The notes beneath the pieces were generated by a model, which was not told the DNA's origin, made no database searches, and saw nothing but the letters and a program-made list of their open reading frames with translations. The position numbers were made by a program, and so were the translations under genes. From Cytophagaceae bacterium (GTDB taxonomy: Bacteria > Bacteroidota > Bacteroidia > Cytophagales > Spirosomataceae), in the NCBI GenBank assembly GCA_027486845.1, contig JAIXOL010000024.1, forward strand, positions 62,001 through 126,000: 64,000 bases of DNA. Direction: 5' to 3'. Shown here in pieces: positions 41,028 through 51,689 of the stretch. Numbering within the stretch: position 1 is the first letter of the stretch; each line of letters starts with the position of its first letter.

Positions 41028-41540
41028 TTAAGATTGGTTGATATTCTGTGGAGAATAATAACCCAAAAACTTAGCCATTTTACTTGATACCTCCGCCCAT
41101 TTGATATTTTCAAAAGCTAAAATCATAACACCTGATTTATCCATTGAGCCGCCAACATCTGCACGGGTAAGATATTCTGAAAAAAATGTAACATCTGGAT
41201 TATGACCAAAAATAGCTACAACATTAACAGTTTCATCTAATTGATTAACTGCTGATAAATAACTACGAGGACCACCACCATAAAGGGCATCATCAATTAA
41301 GATTGCATCGGCATCGTAGTTTAATTGTTCTGCAAAAATCTTTGCAGTCGCTTTGGCTCGTTCGGCGGCACTACTTACAATAAGGTCGAATTTAACATCA
41401 GTTGCGGCCAAAAACTTACCCATTCGGGCAGACTCAATGATACCAGTTGAGGTTAAATCTCGGTCGATATCACGAAACATTGGAGAGTTTCCTCCCTCTT
41501 CAGCTGTCGCATGACGAATTAAGTATAGGGTTTTATTCAT
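41028..41540 (-). CDS. sixA: SixA-like phosphohistidine phosphatase (histidine phosphatase superfamily)
   Basis: LYLIRHATAEEGG; LIVSSAAERAKATAKIFAEQL; AIFGHNPDV. Confidence 0.85.
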   Translation of the reverse strand: MNKTLYLIRHATAEEGGNSPMFRDIDRDLTSTGIIESARMGKFLAATDVKFDLIVSSAAERAKATAKIFAEQLNYDADAILIDDALYGGGPRSYLSAVNQLDETVNVVAIFGHNPDVTFFSEYLTRADVGGSMDKSGVMILAFENIKWAEVSSKMAKFLGYYSPQNINQS

Positions 41541-41667
41541 AGTTTCCATGGTTTTGGCACGAATATACGAGCATTGTTGAAAAAAAACTTAATTTTACCT
41601 AAATTTTTATTGAATAAAAATCGAAAATTCTGCCGAAGTATTTATTTAGTCTATTAAGTATCGACAA

Positions 41668-42108
41668 TTAAAATGGTATCTCTTTTTTCATTACCACAGC
41701 CGAGGACGGACAAACCAACGCAAATTGTTGACTACTTTGAATTTCAATTGGCACATTTACTCGTTTAATTACTGCATAATTGCACTTTTTCTCAAAAAAA
41801 TCTTTTGCGGTCGTTGTGAATAAATAAAGTACTTTTATATTTTTTGTTTTGACATATGCTTCTAAGTTTTGAACAATTAAAAGCCCATAACCTTTTCCTT
41901 TTTGGGATTCAATGACGCTCAACGAACGTAGCAATCCAATCTTACCATTCATTTCCAAACCAGCCGTACCTATTATTCTACTGTCCATTTCTAAGGAAAA
42001 CAATTCTACATTTTTACCAATATCGCTTATTGGCAAATTTGCCAGCGAAAGCAATGCCAATACTTGCGAAACTTTTTCGGGTGATGTTTTCTTGAATTCG
42101 AGATTCAT
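41668..42108 (-). CDS. GNAT N-acetyltransferase, ArsN2-like
   Basis: GLLRSLSVIESQKGKGYGLLIVQNLEAYVK motif and C-terminal CPSSAVVM motif. Confidence 0.65.
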   Translation of the reverse strand: MNLEFKKTSPEKVSQVLALLSLANLPISDIGKNVELFSLEMDSRIIGTAGLEMNGKIGLLRSLSVIESQKGKGYGLLIVQNLEAYVKTKNIKVLYLFTTTAKDFFEKKCNYAVIKRVNVPIEIQSSQQFALVCPSSAVVMKKEIPF

Positions 42109-42369
42109 GGTATTATAGTGATGATTAAAAGACCTCTTACTCAATCTTTAGCACAATAATGCAATGTTTATTATCTCTTCCAAAAGAAATTAAAAAAACT
42201 TTATCTTTGTAGGTCAAAACAAATAATCACTGAGACACGAGAAACAGGATTCGATACGGTTTGCTACAACAATAAAAAACTGACTATCAACATATTAACA
42301 ATTATATTTTCACCGATTTTTTCGTTAAAGTAATTAAAAATCAATCATAAAACACTCCTGAATAGTATT

Positions 42370-43242
42370 ATGTTTATTTATAATCCAAAAGATTGGTGGA
42401 AACTCATTTTTTATTTCCACAAAGCCGACACTTTCCGTAAACTTTTACCAGCAATGGCGGGAGTAATGATTTATACATTCTTTATTTCTTATCTCGAAAA
42501 CGAAGTTTTCCATTTCATGCCTCTCAAAAACCCGCTTGCCATTCACTCCTTGGTTGGTTTTGTACTTTCATTGTTATTGGTTTTTCGAACGAATACCTCT
42601 TATGACCGTTGGTGGGAAGGACGTAAAATTTGGGGAAGTTTCACGAATAATTCTCGAAATCTCGCCCTAAAACTCAATGCTTTCCTTCCCGAAAAACATG
42701 AAAGTCGAGAAATTTTCAGGATTTTGATTGGCAATTATATTCACATGGTAAAAGACCATCTTCGTGAAAATATAAATCATAAATATTTAGAGTTTGTGGC
42801 TAAGTATGATGAAGGTTTTTACCTAAATTATAAACATATTCCCAATAGAATCGGACAGGCTATTTATTTGGAAATCAATCGTTTGTATAAATTAGGTATA
42901 ATCAACGGGGAACAGTTATTAATTTTGAATAATGAATTGAGTTCGTTTTCAGATAATTTGGGGGCGTGTGAGCGAATTCGAAATACATCGATTCCATCTT
43001 CATACAATATTTTTATCAAAAAAATGATATTTTTGTATGTTTTCACAATGCCACTGGGATTTGTACTGGAGTTTAAATATTGGGCAGCACCTATTGTTAC
43101 GCTGGTATTTTATGCTTTTGCAGGAATTGAAATGATTGCCGAGGAAATCGAAGACCCATTTGGCACCGACAACAATGATTTACAACTTGATAGTATCGTA
43201 AAAAATATTAAAGCTAACTTAATTGAAATTTTTAAAAATTAA
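42370..43242 (+). CDS. Bestrophin-family ion channel
   Basis: LLVFRTNTSYDRWWEGRKIWGSFTNNSRNLA; CERIRNTSIPSSYNIFIKK. Confidence 0.92.
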   Translation: MFIYNPKDWWKLIFYFHKADTFRKLLPAMAGVMIYTFFISYLENEVFHFMPLKNPLAIHSLVGFVLSLLLVFRTNTSYDRWWEGRKIWGSFTNNSRNLALKLNAFLPEKHESREIFRILIGNYIHMVKDHLRENINHKYLEFVAKYDEGFYLNYKHIPNRIGQAIYLEINRLYKLGIINGEQLLILNNELSSFSDNLGACERIRNTSIPSSYNIFIKKMIFLYVFTMPLGFVLEFKYWAAPIVTLVFYAFAGIEMIAEEIEDPFGTDNNDLQLDSIVKNIKANLIEIFKN

Positions 43243-43331
43243 TTAGTGACAATCGAATATACGTCATAACATTCTTCGTAACCTATCGTTTATAATTAAC
43301 GTCATTAAATTCAAAAAATAATCAACAATCT

Positions 43332-44768
43332 ATGAAGACCAAATTGAATAAGTTTTTTTTAATAATTCTAGTAGTTGGAGTTTTTTCTTGTAAAATAGAT
43401 ACAGTAGAGCCTACCACGACAGGCACTACAACAAGCACAATAACAAGCCCTAATGCTGCGGCAAATAGCTGGGTTTATGACCAACTCAAAGAGTGGTATT
43501 TATGGTCGGATAAGCTACCAAGCAAAGATAAAACTAACTTGGCTTTAGTGACAGGTAAAGATGGTGAAGCCGCCGACATAACGAAACATTATTTCTACTC
43601 ATTGCTAAATGATTATCCAAATACTGACCGATTTTCGTGGATTCGTGAAAATGTTGCCGACCTTACTGCTTCATTGAGTGGTATAAGTACTTCTTTTGGA
43701 TTTTCTCGTAGTGCTGTTTATTTAGATAATACACAAACAAACGTAGTATTCTTTATTTCAAACGTAATTTTGGGTAGTCCAGCCGAAAAAGCCGGCTTGA
43801 AACGTGGGGATATTATATTGACAATCAACGGTACACAAATTAATGGCACAAACTTTTCATCGTTAATTGCAAATAACGAAACCGCTACTTTTGGTTTAGG
43901 TGAATTTAAGAATGGTGCTTATGTACTTTCGGGAAAAACCATTACGGCTACAAAAGGTGTTGTGCAAAATAATCCGATTCAATTTTCAAAAATCATTGAA
44001 AAAGGAAATAAAAAAATTGGTTATTTAGTTTATACGCAGTTTTTAGAAACTTTTGACGAGCAACTAAAACAAGTTTTCGGACAGTTTAAAACTGCTGGTG
44101 TCAATGAATTAATATTAGATTTACGCACAAATGGTGGTGGCAGAATTTCTTCAGCGGATTTGATTTCTTCGTTAGTTGTAAAAAACCTAAACATCAATAA
44201 TGTAATACATCAAGATGAATGGAATGCCACAATAAAAGCTAAATACCCATCTGTTGCTACACCAACGAAGTTTTCTAATCAACCAAATAATTTGAATCTT
44301 AACCGTTTGTTTGTGCTTACTTCAAACTCAACAGCCTCTGCCAGTGAACTAGTTATCAATAGTTTACGCCCCTATATGGATGTTGTAATTGTTGGTCAAA
44401 ACACTTATGGTAAAAATGTGGGTTCGATAACACTTAAAGACGAATCAAGTCCAGCTCGTTGGTCTTGGGGTATGCAACCAATTGTATTGCGTACTGTAAA
44501 TTCGAAGGGAGAATCAGATTACGGCACGAAAACTGGTTTTTCTCCAAATTTTGTAGTATCTGACAACATATATCCCTTCAAACCGTGGGGCGATGAAAGT
44601 GAGACTTTACTTAAAAAAGCTCTTGAAGTCATTACAGGTGTGGTTATTCCTGCAGAAGCATCGGCGAGTCGTTCATTTAGAACTATGAGTACAACAGTTC
44701 TTGAACAGAATGTATCTGATAACCCGGCAGATAATCGTAAAGATATGTTTGTAACTTTTCCTAAGTAA
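43332..44768 (+). CDS. S41-family C-terminal processing peptidase, lipoprotein
   Basis: Lipobox GVFSC; PDZ region SPAEKAGLKRGDIILTING; LDLRTNGGGRISSADLISSLV; TSNSTASASELVINSL. Confidence 0.9.
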   Translation: MKTKLNKFFLIILVVGVFSCKIDTVEPTTTGTTTSTITSPNAAANSWVYDQLKEWYLWSDKLPSKDKTNLALVTGKDGEAADITKHYFYSLLNDYPNTDRFSWIRENVADLTASLSGISTSFGFSRSAVYLDNTQTNVVFFISNVILGSPAEKAGLKRGDIILTINGTQINGTNFSSLIANNETATFGLGEFKNGAYVLSGKTITATKGVVQNNPIQFSKIIEKGNKKIGYLVYTQFLETFDEQLKQVFGQFKTAGVNELILDLRTNGGGRISSADLISSLVVKNLNINNVIHQDEWNATIKAKYPSVATPTKFSNQPNNLNLNRLFVLTSNSTASASELVINSLRPYMDVVIVGQNTYGKNVGSITLKDESSPARWSWGMQPIVLRTVNSKGESDYGTKTGFSPNFVVSDNIYPFKPWGDESETLLKKALEVITGVVIPAEASASRSFRTMSTTVLEQNVSDNPADNRKDMFVTFPK

Positions 44769-44788
44769 AAGAACGTTATGAGAAAGAA

Positions 44789-44823
44789 AAAGAAGCTGCC
44801 ACAAGGGTAGCTTCTTTTTTTAT
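44789..44823 (+). terminator. Intrinsic terminator
   Basis: aagaagctgcc-acaag-ggtagcttctttttttt. Confidence 0.8.
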
Positions 44824-44967
44824 ATAGTTTTCCTAAACCACATCACTATTCTACGATAATCTCTTCAAAAACGCCTTTATTTATATCATTACAAAAGTGC
44901 TATTTTGCACGTTTTTTTTTACATTTGATTATTCAAAAAATCCTAAAACCTTATTGATAGAAGCCTC

Positions 44968-46212
44968 ATGAAAATTCGCCACCGAGTCCTTTTTATGCTA
45001 TTCTTACTTTCGATTATTACTTTTCTCGACCGTGTGTGTATGAATGTAGTAAGTAAGTACGTAAAAGCAGATTTACACCTCGACAACCAATCTTTTGGCT
45101 ATATTTTAGGGGCATTTTCACTGGCTTATGCTCTTTTTGAATTACCAACAGGTATTCTTGGTGACAGAATTGGCCCTCGAAAAATTTTGACTCGTGTGGT
45201 GTTTTGGTGGTCTAGTTTTACTGCCCTAACTGGCACGGCATTTGGATTTGTTTATTTACTCATTGTCAGATTTTTATTTGGTGCAGGTGAAGCGGGTGCA
45301 TACCCAAATGCTTCAATTGTAATTTCTCGTTGGTTTCCAGCTGTTGAAGTTGGTAGAGCTCAATCAGTAATTTGGGCAGCTGGCCGAATCGGTGGAGCAT
45401 TGACTCCCCTTTTGGTAATTCCTTTGGTGCATACATTTGGTTGGCGTTATGCGTTTTTTATACTTGGAGTGGTTGGCTCTGCATGGGCAATGGTATGGTA
45501 TTTTTGGTTTCGTGATAACCCTGCCGAACATAAAGGAATTACCCCACAAGAAATTGAAGAAATAGAATCGGCTCGCCGACAAGCACCGGTTAGTCATAAA
45601 ATCAGTTGGCAGACTATTATCCGAAACCCAAATATTTGGATCCTAATGCTTATGTGTCATTTGTTTTTTTATGCCTCTTATTTCTTCACAAATTGGTCAT
45701 CGACTTACTTTCAGGAAGGGCGACACATGAATGAAGACCAAGCCAAAAACTTTGTTTCATTATCTTATTTTTTAGGTGCAATCGGCTGTGTGGTGGGTGG
45801 TTTTGCAAGCGATATTTTCAGTAAAAAGTTTGGTTTAAAACTCGGTCGAAGAATTGTTGGAGTAGCAGGTTTAGGCTCATCGAGCATCTGTTTTTTAGCC
45901 GCTGGAATCACGACCAATAACGAAACAGCGGGATATTTATTAGCTCTTTGTGTATTACTAAAAGACCTAACTTTGCCAGTAGCTTTTGCAGTTTGTGTAG
46001 ATATTGGCAAACGAAATTCAGGAACGGTGACGGGAGCGATGAACTTTGCAGGTCAAATGGGTGGATTTTTTATCACCATTATTTTCGGCACAATCGTGCA
46101 GCAAACTGGCAATTTCAACTACCCGCTTTTCTTGATTGCGGCTTGCTTGATTGTAGCTTCGGGGCTTTGGTTTTTTATTGATCCAACGAAAGAGATTGTT
46201 TCGACTGATTGA
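44968..46212 (+). CDS. MFS transporter (anion:cation symporter-like)
   Basis: LGAFSLAYALFELPTGILGDRIGPRKIL; about 12 hydrophobic segments. Confidence 0.9.
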   Translation: MKIRHRVLFMLFLLSIITFLDRVCMNVVSKYVKADLHLDNQSFGYILGAFSLAYALFELPTGILGDRIGPRKILTRVVFWWSSFTALTGTAFGFVYLLIVRFLFGAGEAGAYPNASIVISRWFPAVEVGRAQSVIWAAGRIGGALTPLLVIPLVHTFGWRYAFFILGVVGSAWAMVWYFWFRDNPAEHKGITPQEIEEIESARRQAPVSHKISWQTIIRNPNIWILMLMCHLFFYASYFFTNWSSTYFQEGRHMNEDQAKNFVSLSYFLGAIGCVVGGFASDIFSKKFGLKLGRRIVGVAGLGSSSICFLAAGITTNNETAGYLLALCVLLKDLTLPVAFAVCVDIGKRNSGTVTGAMNFAGQMGGFFITIIFGTIVQQTGNFNYPLFLIAACLIVASGLWFFIDPTKEIVSTD

Positions 46213-46284
46213 AAAATATCACATGAAAATTAACATCGGCAAGGTTTAAACCCATAGTGGAACTGATTGCCGATGTCTACATTC

Positions 46285-47130
46285 TCAAATTTCATAATTT
46301 AATAAAGCTTGCACCTCAGCAATATCATGTTTGCTCGTAAGGTCGGGCAGCACATCTGCAATCTGAATTGTATAAATTCCTTTCGGATTTTCGTTGGCCC
46401 ACATACGCACAGTAACTGGAATCTCCTTTTCATTTCTGACAGGATGAAGTGGCGTTTTCTCCAAAAAAGGCATCAAATCTGCACTCGTGAAGGCAAAAAT
46501 ATTCCAACTAATACCAATTCTTGGCATTGTTTTTACTATTTCTACCCATTCTTCATCGCTTGGTTTTTCGAGCAAATCAATCAAATAGCCTTCTGAATCT
46601 TTCTTAATAATGGCACAATTTCTCACCCTATCTACCGTATAGCCTTCGGTATCCCAATCGAGCATAGCATTCGGGTACGTTTCATCAAGCAGCAATTCAA
46701 AAGCTTTTACTGGATACAAATTATCGCCATTACAAACAATAAATCGGCTATTTTTCCATGCAGGAAATTGATTGAGAGCTTGCTCAATCGCATCAGTTGT
46801 GCCGAGTGGTTTTTCACGTCCTACCGGAATATATTGGCGAGCAAAGCCAATTTGCAAACCCCAAGATTTTCCTTCTTGCATCAATTTTTCATAGTGAAGT
46901 TGCGAAACATCATCTTTAGGATTAAGTAAAAGTACCACTTCTTTGACCCCCGCCACTGACGCATTATATAAAACGTAGTCAAGAAAGGGGCGGCCATCTT
47001 TGCCAAGTCCAATCATCGACTTTGGTAAGGTATTGGCTTGTTCAATCAATTTTGAATCGAGGTTGGTATTTCCTTCTAAATTCTTTTTCATGCGAGATGA
47101 CATCCCGCCTGCTAGTATCAATAATTTCAT
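46285..47130 (-). CDS. Sugar-phosphate nucleotidyltransferase-like protein
   Basis: MKLLILAGGMSSRMKKN; LDYVLYNASVAGVKEVVLLLNP; FIVCNGDNLY. Confidence 0.85.
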   Translation of the reverse strand: MKLLILAGGMSSRMKKNLEGNTNLDSKLIEQANTLPKSMIGLGKDGRPFLDYVLYNASVAGVKEVVLLLNPKDDVSQLHYEKLMQEGKSWGLQIGFARQYIPVGREKPLGTTDAIEQALNQFPAWKNSRFIVCNGDNLYPVKAFELLLDETYPNAMLDWDTEGYTVDRVRNCAIIKKDSEGYLIDLLEKPSDEEWVEIVKTMPRIGISWNIFAFTSADLMPFLEKTPLHPVRNEKEIPVTVRMWANENPKGIYTIQIADVLPDLTSKHDIAEVQALLNYEI

Positions 47131-47236
47131 TTTGTGTAAAAAAAACGCATCGACAGCTATATTCCATTTGTTAGATTACGGTGAATCATTTACAAGTCGA
47201 AACGTCGATGCAACTGTTCAAAAAAATTTATTCATT

Positions 47237-49210
47237 TTATTTAACGATTAATGTCTTTCCAAAATATTGGTCATTGATTCGTAAACGCACCAAAAATATT
47301 CCACTTGAAAATTCATTCAATGAAATTTGTTTAGAATAATTACCAAATCTTAAAAATTCAATCGCTTCTGATTTAAGCCTTTTGCCTAATTTATCGAATA
47401 TTTCTACTTCGACTTCGGCTTGTTTTGATAATCCAAAACTCACAACTAATTGATTATCAGCAGGATTTGGATAAATATTCCAATTAACTAAATTCGCATC
47501 TTCTTCATTGCCTGTGATGGCTGATGTAACTTTGTTTTCGCTTACATCTTTCAATATTTTACTTTCTGGGTCAAAAATCACTTGCGAAATTGCTCCTTGC
47601 GGTTTTGAAAACGTAATTTCTTGGGTTGCTTTATCGATAAACACTGTTGTGAGACTTTCTGAACCATCGGCCATTACGATTTTTATATCAACTGGCATCG
47701 AAAATACAACTGGGTTTGTACCCGAAGACTGGGCAATGGTAATTTTCAATTCCTTTGATGTTTCGCTTGGATTATATGTATAGGTGTATTTTGGGTAGCC
47801 TTCGCCGTAGACCCATTCCTTAAAAAAGTAATCAAGCTTTAAACCTGTCGTTTCTTCTGCTACTTTCTGAAAATCTTCGGTGGTGGCAGCCGCATGAGCA
47901 ACACTCGAGGTAAGGTAATTTTGAAGAATCTTGTAAAATTTATCATCACCCACAATTCCTCGCAACATGTGCAGCACCATTGCCCCTTTGGAATAACTAC
48001 GATTATTACTAAAAATTTCGTCTTCGCTATTTATATTCTGCACATACAGCGTCCCGACGGCTCGTTTAGCACGGGTAGCATTACTTGAAATATTAGTTTG
48101 ATACCCACTTTTACCCCCCAAAGCTTCTGCATAAATAGCTTCTCCATAAGTAGCAAATCCTTCATTGAGCCAAATATTTTCCCAATTTTTACAAGTAATT
48201 TTATTGCCAAACCATTGATGAGCCAATTCGTGAGCAACTAAACCACCACCATAACTGCCCATCGAACTGCAAGTTTGATGTTCCATGCCGCCACTAAAAC
48301 CACATTGAGCGTGTCCATATTTTTCTTTGATAAATGGGTAAAGTCCAAATTTTTCCGAAAAAAGCTTGAGCATAAAAGGTGTTTGGTCAAGTTGATTTTT
48401 TACATTTGCCGTAAAAGATTCGGGATAAACAAAATGATTAATTGTCATTGAATCACGATCAGAATACTTAAAATAGTTTTTGTATTCAGTATAATTTGAA
48501 CAAGCAATCGAAATTAAATATTGAGCAATTGGATAACGATTTTTCCATTGATAAGTGCGTGTATTATCCTTATTATCAAGCACTTTAGTTAAAACACCAT
48601 TCGAAACTGATACGAAAGAAGCAGGCATTGTAATCCAAACATCAGATGAATCGGCTTTATCGGCAGGAGTATCTTTACATGGAAACCAATCGGGAGCACC
48701 GTAGGGTTCGCTCAAACTCCACACTACTGGTGAATTACTACTTCCGTGTGTTGCAAACGTAAAACTACCGAATGCTGATGAATTGGGTTTACCTTGGTAA
48801 AATACAATTACACTCAAAGCTTGACCTTGCGAATATGATTTATCGAAATTCAGATTTACCTTATTGGCATCTTGTACAAAAGTTATGCGTTTGTTATCTA
48901 ATTTGATAGAATCGACCTTGAGCGGACTACGCAAATCTAAAAAGCAATTCGATGAAGCCGATTTGAGTTTAAAACCAACCGTAACCTCTCCTTTTAGATA
49001 CTGGGACGTATACGAAATGTTCAAATTTAACTTATAGTAAGTCACATCAATTTTATCATCACCAGGGTACGCCACTCTTGCATTCCGTAAATCTCGAAAA
49101 CGCTTAAAAGCTGCTTGCTTTGACTCCGAACAAATACCTGCTCCGTTATCTTGAGCATAACAAGCAAAAGATAAAAGACTGATAAAAAGCACTTTAAGGA
49201 TATTTTTCAT
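47237..49210 (-). CDS. M1-family metallopeptidase with T9SS C-terminal sorting domain
   Basis: GGMEHQTCSS, GGLVAHELAHQWFGNKITCKNWENIWLNEGFATY zinc motif; C-terminal NWNIYPNPADNQLVVSF...GIFLVRLRINDQYFGKTLIVK. Confidence 0.93.
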   Translation of the reverse strand: MKNILKVLFISLLSFACYAQDNGAGICSESKQAAFKRFRDLRNARVAYPGDDKIDVTYYKLNLNISYTSQYLKGEVTVGFKLKSASSNCFLDLRSPLKVDSIKLDNKRITFVQDANKVNLNFDKSYSQGQALSVIVFYQGKPNSSAFGSFTFATHGSSNSPVVWSLSEPYGAPDWFPCKDTPADKADSSDVWITMPASFVSVSNGVLTKVLDNKDNTRTYQWKNRYPIAQYLISIACSNYTEYKNYFKYSDRDSMTINHFVYPESFTANVKNQLDQTPFMLKLFSEKFGLYPFIKEKYGHAQCGFSGGMEHQTCSSMGSYGGGLVAHELAHQWFGNKITCKNWENIWLNEGFATYGEAIYAEALGGKSGYQTNISSNATRAKRAVGTLYVQNINSEDEIFSNNRSYSKGAMVLHMLRGIVGDDKFYKILQNYLTSSVAHAAATTEDFQKVAEETTGLKLDYFFKEWVYGEGYPKYTYTYNPSETSKELKITIAQSSGTNPVVFSMPVDIKIVMADGSESLTTVFIDKATQEITFSKPQGAISQVIFDPESKILKDVSENKVTSAITGNEEDANLVNWNIYPNPADNQLVVSFGLSKQAEVEVEIFDKLGKRLKSEAIEFLRFGNYSKQISLNEFSSGIFLVRLRINDQYFGKTLIVK

Positions 49211-49273
49211 GTTCTTATAACTCAAAATTTTTGTTGCTTTACTGTTCACTATTGCCATTTAATGGTGGACTAA

Positions 49274-51613
49274 TTAAAACTCCCATCTATAACTCAAAAT
49301 CGGAATCAAGCCCATTTGATATTGTCTAACGATTTTATTCTGCAAAATATCATAATAACTATACGAAACATTCTGATAATTGGCAATATTTTGAATATCA
49401 AGAGCTAAGGTACGAGAATATTTTTCCTTCGATTTTTTCAAATATATACGAAAATCTGGTCTAAAATAATCGGGTTGTTTTATTGTAAAAGCATCAGCAT
49501 TTCTATAAATCAAACGTTTATTATCAATCGATGCCTGCTCATTAACTTCTCTTTCGTAGAACCCGCCGAGCCAAATTACCCTTATGCTCGTTCCGAGGGT
49601 TCGGTTTTCACTTCTTTCCCACTCTTTTCCGAACGTTAGATTAAAAATATGCTTTCCATTAAAGCGACTATTCCGCTCTACGCCATCGTTATTTTTATAG
49701 GTCGCCTTATAAAGTGTAGCATTTGTAAGGGCATAAAAACCATTGATAAGATATTGCTGATAAGTCAATTCTAAACCATAATTACGGCCTGTTCCTGCAT
49801 TCTGTAGTGGCTCTGGCGTGAAATCTTCAACTAAATTAAGGGTTGAAAAAGTAGGATTCAATAAAGCAGCCGGCACATTAAATATTTGTTGGTAAAATAG
49901 CTCTGTTTTGAAATTAGCCCCCTTTTTTATTGAATACTTATGGCTCAAAACATAATGACGCGACTTCGTTAAATCAAGCCTTGCATTACCCAAAAACGCA
50001 CTATTTTGTGTAGCTAATGCAAAATATACTTCAGGTTGCTGCAACTGACTATGCAAGCCATAGGAAAAGCTAAGGGTCTGATTATTAGATAGTTGATACT
50101 GAAGCGAAAAACGTGGCTCAGCCGATTTAGTCTGATTGAATGTATAATTGAGATAATGCAAACCGATATTGGTTGAAAGTTTCGGAAGAATAGTCCAATG
50201 TAAATTTGCATAAGGTTGAATAATTAAACCCATGGCGGCACCGTTCGCTCTTTTATCTGCCGATCTTGAAAATAATTCATCGTATTGTTGGGTTACAAAA
50301 ATACCAACTTTCAGATTGGATTTGTCATTAAACTTATAACTCAAACTCGTCGTTATTGAAGTTTTTGCACGAGCCGAAGAGTCTGCTTGAATCAAAAACC
50401 GTTGAAAATTCACTTTACTCAATACATAACCTTCACGGGTATTTTTCAAGCTAGATGTAGCAAAAACCGTTCGCCAAAGCAGTTTCTTACCAATATTAAG
50501 GCCATGAGTAAGTCCAACAGCACCCATTTGGTTTTTAAAATATATATCAAATCCATCTTTTTGGACAATCCATTGCGAAGTATCTCTTGTTGCTTCAAAA
50601 ATGTTGCTGCTCAATCCCGCCATTCCGAAAAGCATAAATTTACCAGCTTTTTTTTTTTTTTTTTTAAGGTTAAACGCTAAATCTTGAAATCTAATGTCTT
50701 CTCCGCCAAATTTCACACCCATCGTTGCCAATAAGCCCGTAAATGAATAACGATAGTTGACAAGATAACTCGCCCCACGTTTCCCAATCGGGCCTTCTGC
50801 TGCCAAATCAATACCAATTAGGCCAGCTTGTGCCGTAAATTCATGTTTTTTATCATTTCCTTGACGCAAACGCATATCCATTACTCCCGAAAGAGCATTT
50901 CCATATTCGGCAGGAAAAGCTCCTGTCAAGAAATTCATGTTTCCCAATAATTGAGCCGACAATATGTTTACACCACCCGAATTTTGAGTAATTCGGTCGC
51001 TGAAAGTTCCTGCATTACTCAAATGGTTTGGGTTTACGATTTCTACACCTTCCAAACGCCACTGCATCCCGTTGGGAGAGTTTCCTCTGACAACCAAACC
51101 ATTTGCTTGATCGTTTGAATTCGCCACCCCTGCGTAGGCCGTTGCCAAACGTGCAGGGTCGAGGTAAGTGCCTGGATAACGAAAAATTTGTTCGGTTGAA
51201 ATATTCTGAATACTCGTAACTGCCCCCGAAAGATTAGCCGATGGAGCTCTCACAACAGCTTCGGCCAGTTGATTAGATGTTGTATGTAACCTTACTTCCA
51301 ACACCATTTCTTTGCCCGATTCAAGTAAAAGTTCGGATATAATTTGACTTTCGTAGCCAACAGAACTTACTTGTAGCTGATAACGACCAATAGGTGTTTG
51401 TCCAAACAAAAAACTACCATCGGTATCGGTTTGAGTACCTTTTTTTAAACTCAATAACGTAATTGAAGCTCCAATGACTGGTTGTTCACTCACAAAATCG
51501 ATTACTTTTCCACGGATAGTTTGAGAAGCCAATAGGGTATTTTTAGGTGATTGGGCAATCACGCCAAAGCATGTGCCTATCAAAATTATTACTATGATAA
51601 ATCCTCTATACAT
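49274..51613 (-). CDS. TonB-dependent receptor with carboxypeptidase-like regulatory domain
   Basis: IRGKVIDFVSEQPVIGASITLLSLKKGTQTDTDGSFLFG; plug region VVRGNSPNGMQWRLEGVEIVNPNHLSN; C-terminal aromatic YRWEF. Confidence 0.92.
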   Translation of the reverse strand: MYRGFIIVIILIGTCFGVIAQSPKNTLLASQTIRGKVIDFVSEQPVIGASITLLSLKKGTQTDTDGSFLFGQTPIGRYQLQVSSVGYESQIISELLLESGKEMVLEVRLHTTSNQLAEAVVRAPSANLSGAVTSIQNISTEQIFRYPGTYLDPARLATAYAGVANSNDQANGLVVRGNSPNGMQWRLEGVEIVNPNHLSNAGTFSDRITQNSGGVNILSAQLLGNMNFLTGAFPAEYGNALSGVMDMRLRQGNDKKHEFTAQAGLIGIDLAAEGPIGKRGASYLVNYRYSFTGLLATMGVKFGGEDIRFQDLAFNLKKKKKKAGKFMLFGMAGLSSNIFEATRDTSQWIVQKDGFDIYFKNQMGAVGLTHGLNIGKKLLWRTVFATSSLKNTREGYVLSKVNFQRFLIQADSSARAKTSITTSLSYKFNDKSNLKVGIFVTQQYDELFSRSADKRANGAAMGLIIQPYANLHWTILPKLSTNIGLHYLNYTFNQTKSAEPRFSLQYQLSNNQTLSFSYGLHSQLQQPEVYFALATQNSAFLGNARLDLTKSRHYVLSHKYSIKKGANFKTELFYQQIFNVPAALLNPTFSTLNLVEDFTPEPLQNAGTGRNYGLELTYQQYLINGFYALTNATLYKATYKNNDGVERNSRFNGKHIFNLTFGKEWERSENRTLGTSIRVIWLGGFYEREVNEQASIDNKRLIYRNADAFTIKQPDYFRPDFRIYLKKSKEKYSRTLALDIQNIANYQNVSYSYYDILQNKIVRQYQMGLIPILSYRWEF
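50648..50665. repeat. T18 homopolymer tract inside the TonB receptor CDS
   Basis: accagc-T18-aaggtt; encodes six Lys on the minus strand (NLKKKKKKAGKF). Confidence 0.9.
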
Positions 51614-51689
51614 CAGTGTATTGATTAAGAAAAAACATATTTTACTACTAAAATCTAAACATTTAGGTACAACAAAGGTTTATTTGTAA

